A DNA stretch of 6,125 nucleotides. Origin: Chlamydiota bacterium (GTDB lineage Bacteria > Chlamydiota > Chlamydiia > Chlamydiales > JAJFMI01). Under the pieces are notes generated by a model. The model saw only the letters and a list, made by a program, of their open reading frames with translations, ran no database searches and had not been told where the DNA came from. The number at the start of each line of letters is the position of its first letter. Position 1 is the first letter of the stretch. The translations under genes were made by a program, and so were the position numbers. The stretch is taken from assembly GCA_021772235.1 (NCBI GenBank), contig JAJFMI010000004.1:1-6125 (forward strand). The letters run 5' to 3'. Below, piece by piece: positions 5,497 to 6,125 of this stretch.

Positions 5497-5530
5497 AAGG
5501 GTGCGTCATCAGACGCACCCTTTACTTTTT
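5497..5530 (+). terminator. Strong rho-independent terminator of the Cys-rich membrane protein gene
   Basis: An 11-bp perfect stem pairs AAGGGTGCGTC (5497-5507) with GACGCACCCTT (5512-5522) around an ATCA loop. Five T residues follow at 5526-5530. It starts 6 bases after the stop codon at 5488-5490. Confidence 0.9.
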
Positions 5531-5640
5531 CGGCCTGTTCTCGCTTCGCAAAATCGATTTTTACCCGCTAAGCCGTGTTATTCACACTGTCATATCGGCT
5601 TAAAATCGATTTTGCTTTGCGAGATCGAGGCAAAAAGTGA
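5523..5640. repeat. Imperfect intergenic palindrome B
   Basis: The left arm (5523-5575) and the reverse complement of the right arm (5596-5640) share ACTTTTT, TCTCGC, the 14-base GCAAAATCGATTTT and AAGCCG in the same order. The left arm has about 8 extra bases near 5562-5569. The unpaired centre is 5576-5595. The core AAAATCGATTTT is itself a palindrome and appears in both arms (5550-5561, 5602-5613). Nothing coding is visible. The whole stretch 5491-5866 holds only the terminator and palindromes B, C and D. Confidence 0.75.
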
Positions 5641-5645
5641 ATTCT

Positions 5646-5766
5646 GAAAACTGCCTTCCAATTTTCTTTTTGAATAAATCCATTATTCGGATTTCACCAA
5701 CTTTATCAAGTTGCCTCATCCTCCATAATGAATTCCTCCTAAAAAGAAAATTGTCTTTCAGTTTCC
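5646..5766. repeat. Imperfect intergenic palindrome C
   Basis: It begins 5 bases after palindrome B. The left arm (5646-5703) and the reverse complement of 5708-5766 share AAACTG, CAATTTTCTTTTT (13 bases), CATTAT, GGAT and, at the centre, CAACTT/AAGTTG around a TATC loop (5698-5713). The arms are about 58 bases each with substitutions and small indels between matching blocks, the same architecture as the tRNA-flank palindrome but with unrelated sequence. Confidence 0.72.
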
Positions 5767-5795
5767 CTTATTCAGTTTTTGTCTCTACAAACCGT

Positions 5796-5855
5796 TAGCG
5801 CTTCGCGTACAACTGCGCACGGAACGTGCGCTCGATGTACTTTAAGTACATGCTA
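5796..5855. repeat. Imperfect intergenic palindrome D
   Basis: The centre is a perfect 7-bp hairpin GCGCACG-GAA-CGTGCGC (5815-5831). Moving outward, GTACA (5807-5811) matches TGTAC (5836-5840), and TAGC (5796-5799) matches GCTA (5852-5855), with mismatched spacers. The arms are shorter than in B and C. Confidence 0.6.
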
Positions 5856-5863
5856 TTTTTTTT
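5835..5863 (+). terminator. Possible plus-strand terminator at the edge of palindrome D
   Basis: ATGTACT (5835-5841) pairs with AGTACAT (5845-5851) around TTA and is followed by GCTA and eight T residues (5856-5863). The fold competes with the outer part of palindrome D. It faces plus-strand transcription although no plus-strand gene lies just before it, so it may stop read-through or end an untranslated RNA from 5531 onward. The minus-strand gene ends just to its right. Confidence 0.4.
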
Positions 5864-5866
5864 ATT

Positions 5867-6124
5867 CTATGGAACTGTCGGATCGCCATTCCAATCAATA
5901 TCGTGCGTATACAAATATGCTAGCGAAAGCTTCTGCTTGTAGCACTTTTTCATATAGTAAAGATAGATGAGGGGCATCGATAGGAAGGGCTTAAGGTCCC
6001 GTTTTGAAAAAATGACGTCCGAGTAGCTAAAAAGCGATTTGCAGTATTTTTTAAATCCAATGTGTCGCCAACCATAAAGGAGCATGGCTCCTGCTATCTG
6101 TTTGCCTTTTTTTGTTGAGGGTGT
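5867..6124 (-). CDS. C-terminal fragment of an unrecognised protein, cut by window edge
   Basis: The minus-strand frame is open from the right edge to a TAG at 5869-5867, giving 86 codons or slightly fewer of real C-terminus. The ATG at 6085-6083 is internal, because the frame continues without stop to the edge (the upstream codons read TPSTKKGKQIAGA). The fragment is basic and rich in aromatic residues, with GAMLLYGWRHIGFKKY soon after the start and a YLYYMKKCYKQK segment. It ends in HDIDWNGDPTVP. A GNAT-like acyltransferase end is conceivable from the G-x3-L-x-YGW-x2-IGFKKY pattern, but this is not enough to assign it. No U-rich terminator for this strand follows. Its downstream flank is palindrome D. 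Confidence 0.55.
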   Translation of the reverse strand, partial: TPSTKKGKQIAGAMLLYGWRHIGFKKYCKSLFSYSDVIFSKRDLKPFLSMPLIYLYYMKKCYKQKLSLAYLYTHDIDWNGDPTVP

Positions 6125-6125
6125 A

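Noticed and set aside
5523..5866. A known structured RNA (6S RNA, RNase P RNA, tmRNA or SRP RNA) in the gene-free stretch
   Set aside because: None of the conserved core sequences of RNase P, tmRNA or SRP RNA is visible. A 6S-like long hairpin cannot be excluded, but nothing specific supports it.
5779..5970. A 63-residue plus-strand frame
   Set aside because: It crosses palindrome D and the opposite strand of the right-edge gene, and its composition looks non-coding.

Overview
The window looks like the chromosome of a host-associated bacterium, most plausibly a member of the Chlamydiota outside the Chlamydiaceae. That placement is inference. It rests on two tRNAs that lack an encoded CCA end, moderately AT-rich DNA, two adjacent membrane-anchored proteins with eukaryote-interaction-type domains, and a cysteine-rich membrane protein. 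No ribosomal marker is present, so other intracellular lineages remain possible.

Layout. Positions 1-1117 carry two minus-strand genes: a TtcA-type tRNA thiolase and, 26 bases further on, the first 114 codons of a PutP-type sodium/proline symporter that runs off the left edge. Divergent from them is a 100-residue SEC-C zinc-motif protein (1176-1478), followed by tRNA-Thr(UGU) and tRNA-Tyr(GUA). The 3' end of tRNA-Tyr forms one arm of a long imperfect palindrome (1641-1803) that ends in terminator-like hairpins. Next come two plus-strand genes that may form a small effector pair: a microbial poly(ADP-ribose) glycohydrolase of the DUF2263/TIGR02452 type with a hydrophobic N-terminus (1888-2979), and a protein with two membrane segments and a U-box-like segment (3044-4267). 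A convergent minus-strand gene encodes a small anchored protein resembling DUF6969 (4277-4813). Divergent from it is a four-helix membrane protein with ten cysteines clustered in a Pro/Cys-rich insert (4876-5490). The right part (5491-5866) has no gene but is almost entirely inverted repeats: a strong terminator and three further imperfect palindromes. A minus-strand C-terminal gene fragment enters from the right edge (5867-6124).

How it fits together. The left half is tRNA maturation and translation housekeeping (TtcA, two tRNAs) with a transporter. The middle is accessory: ADP-ribose removal plus a possible ubiquitin-ligase-like protein, both with membrane anchors, which would suit action at a host-facing membrane. 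The most unusual DNA-level feature is the recurrence of long, imperfect, intergenic palindromes with a small clean hairpin at the centre. One of them duplicates the tRNA-Tyr 3' end in inverted orientation.
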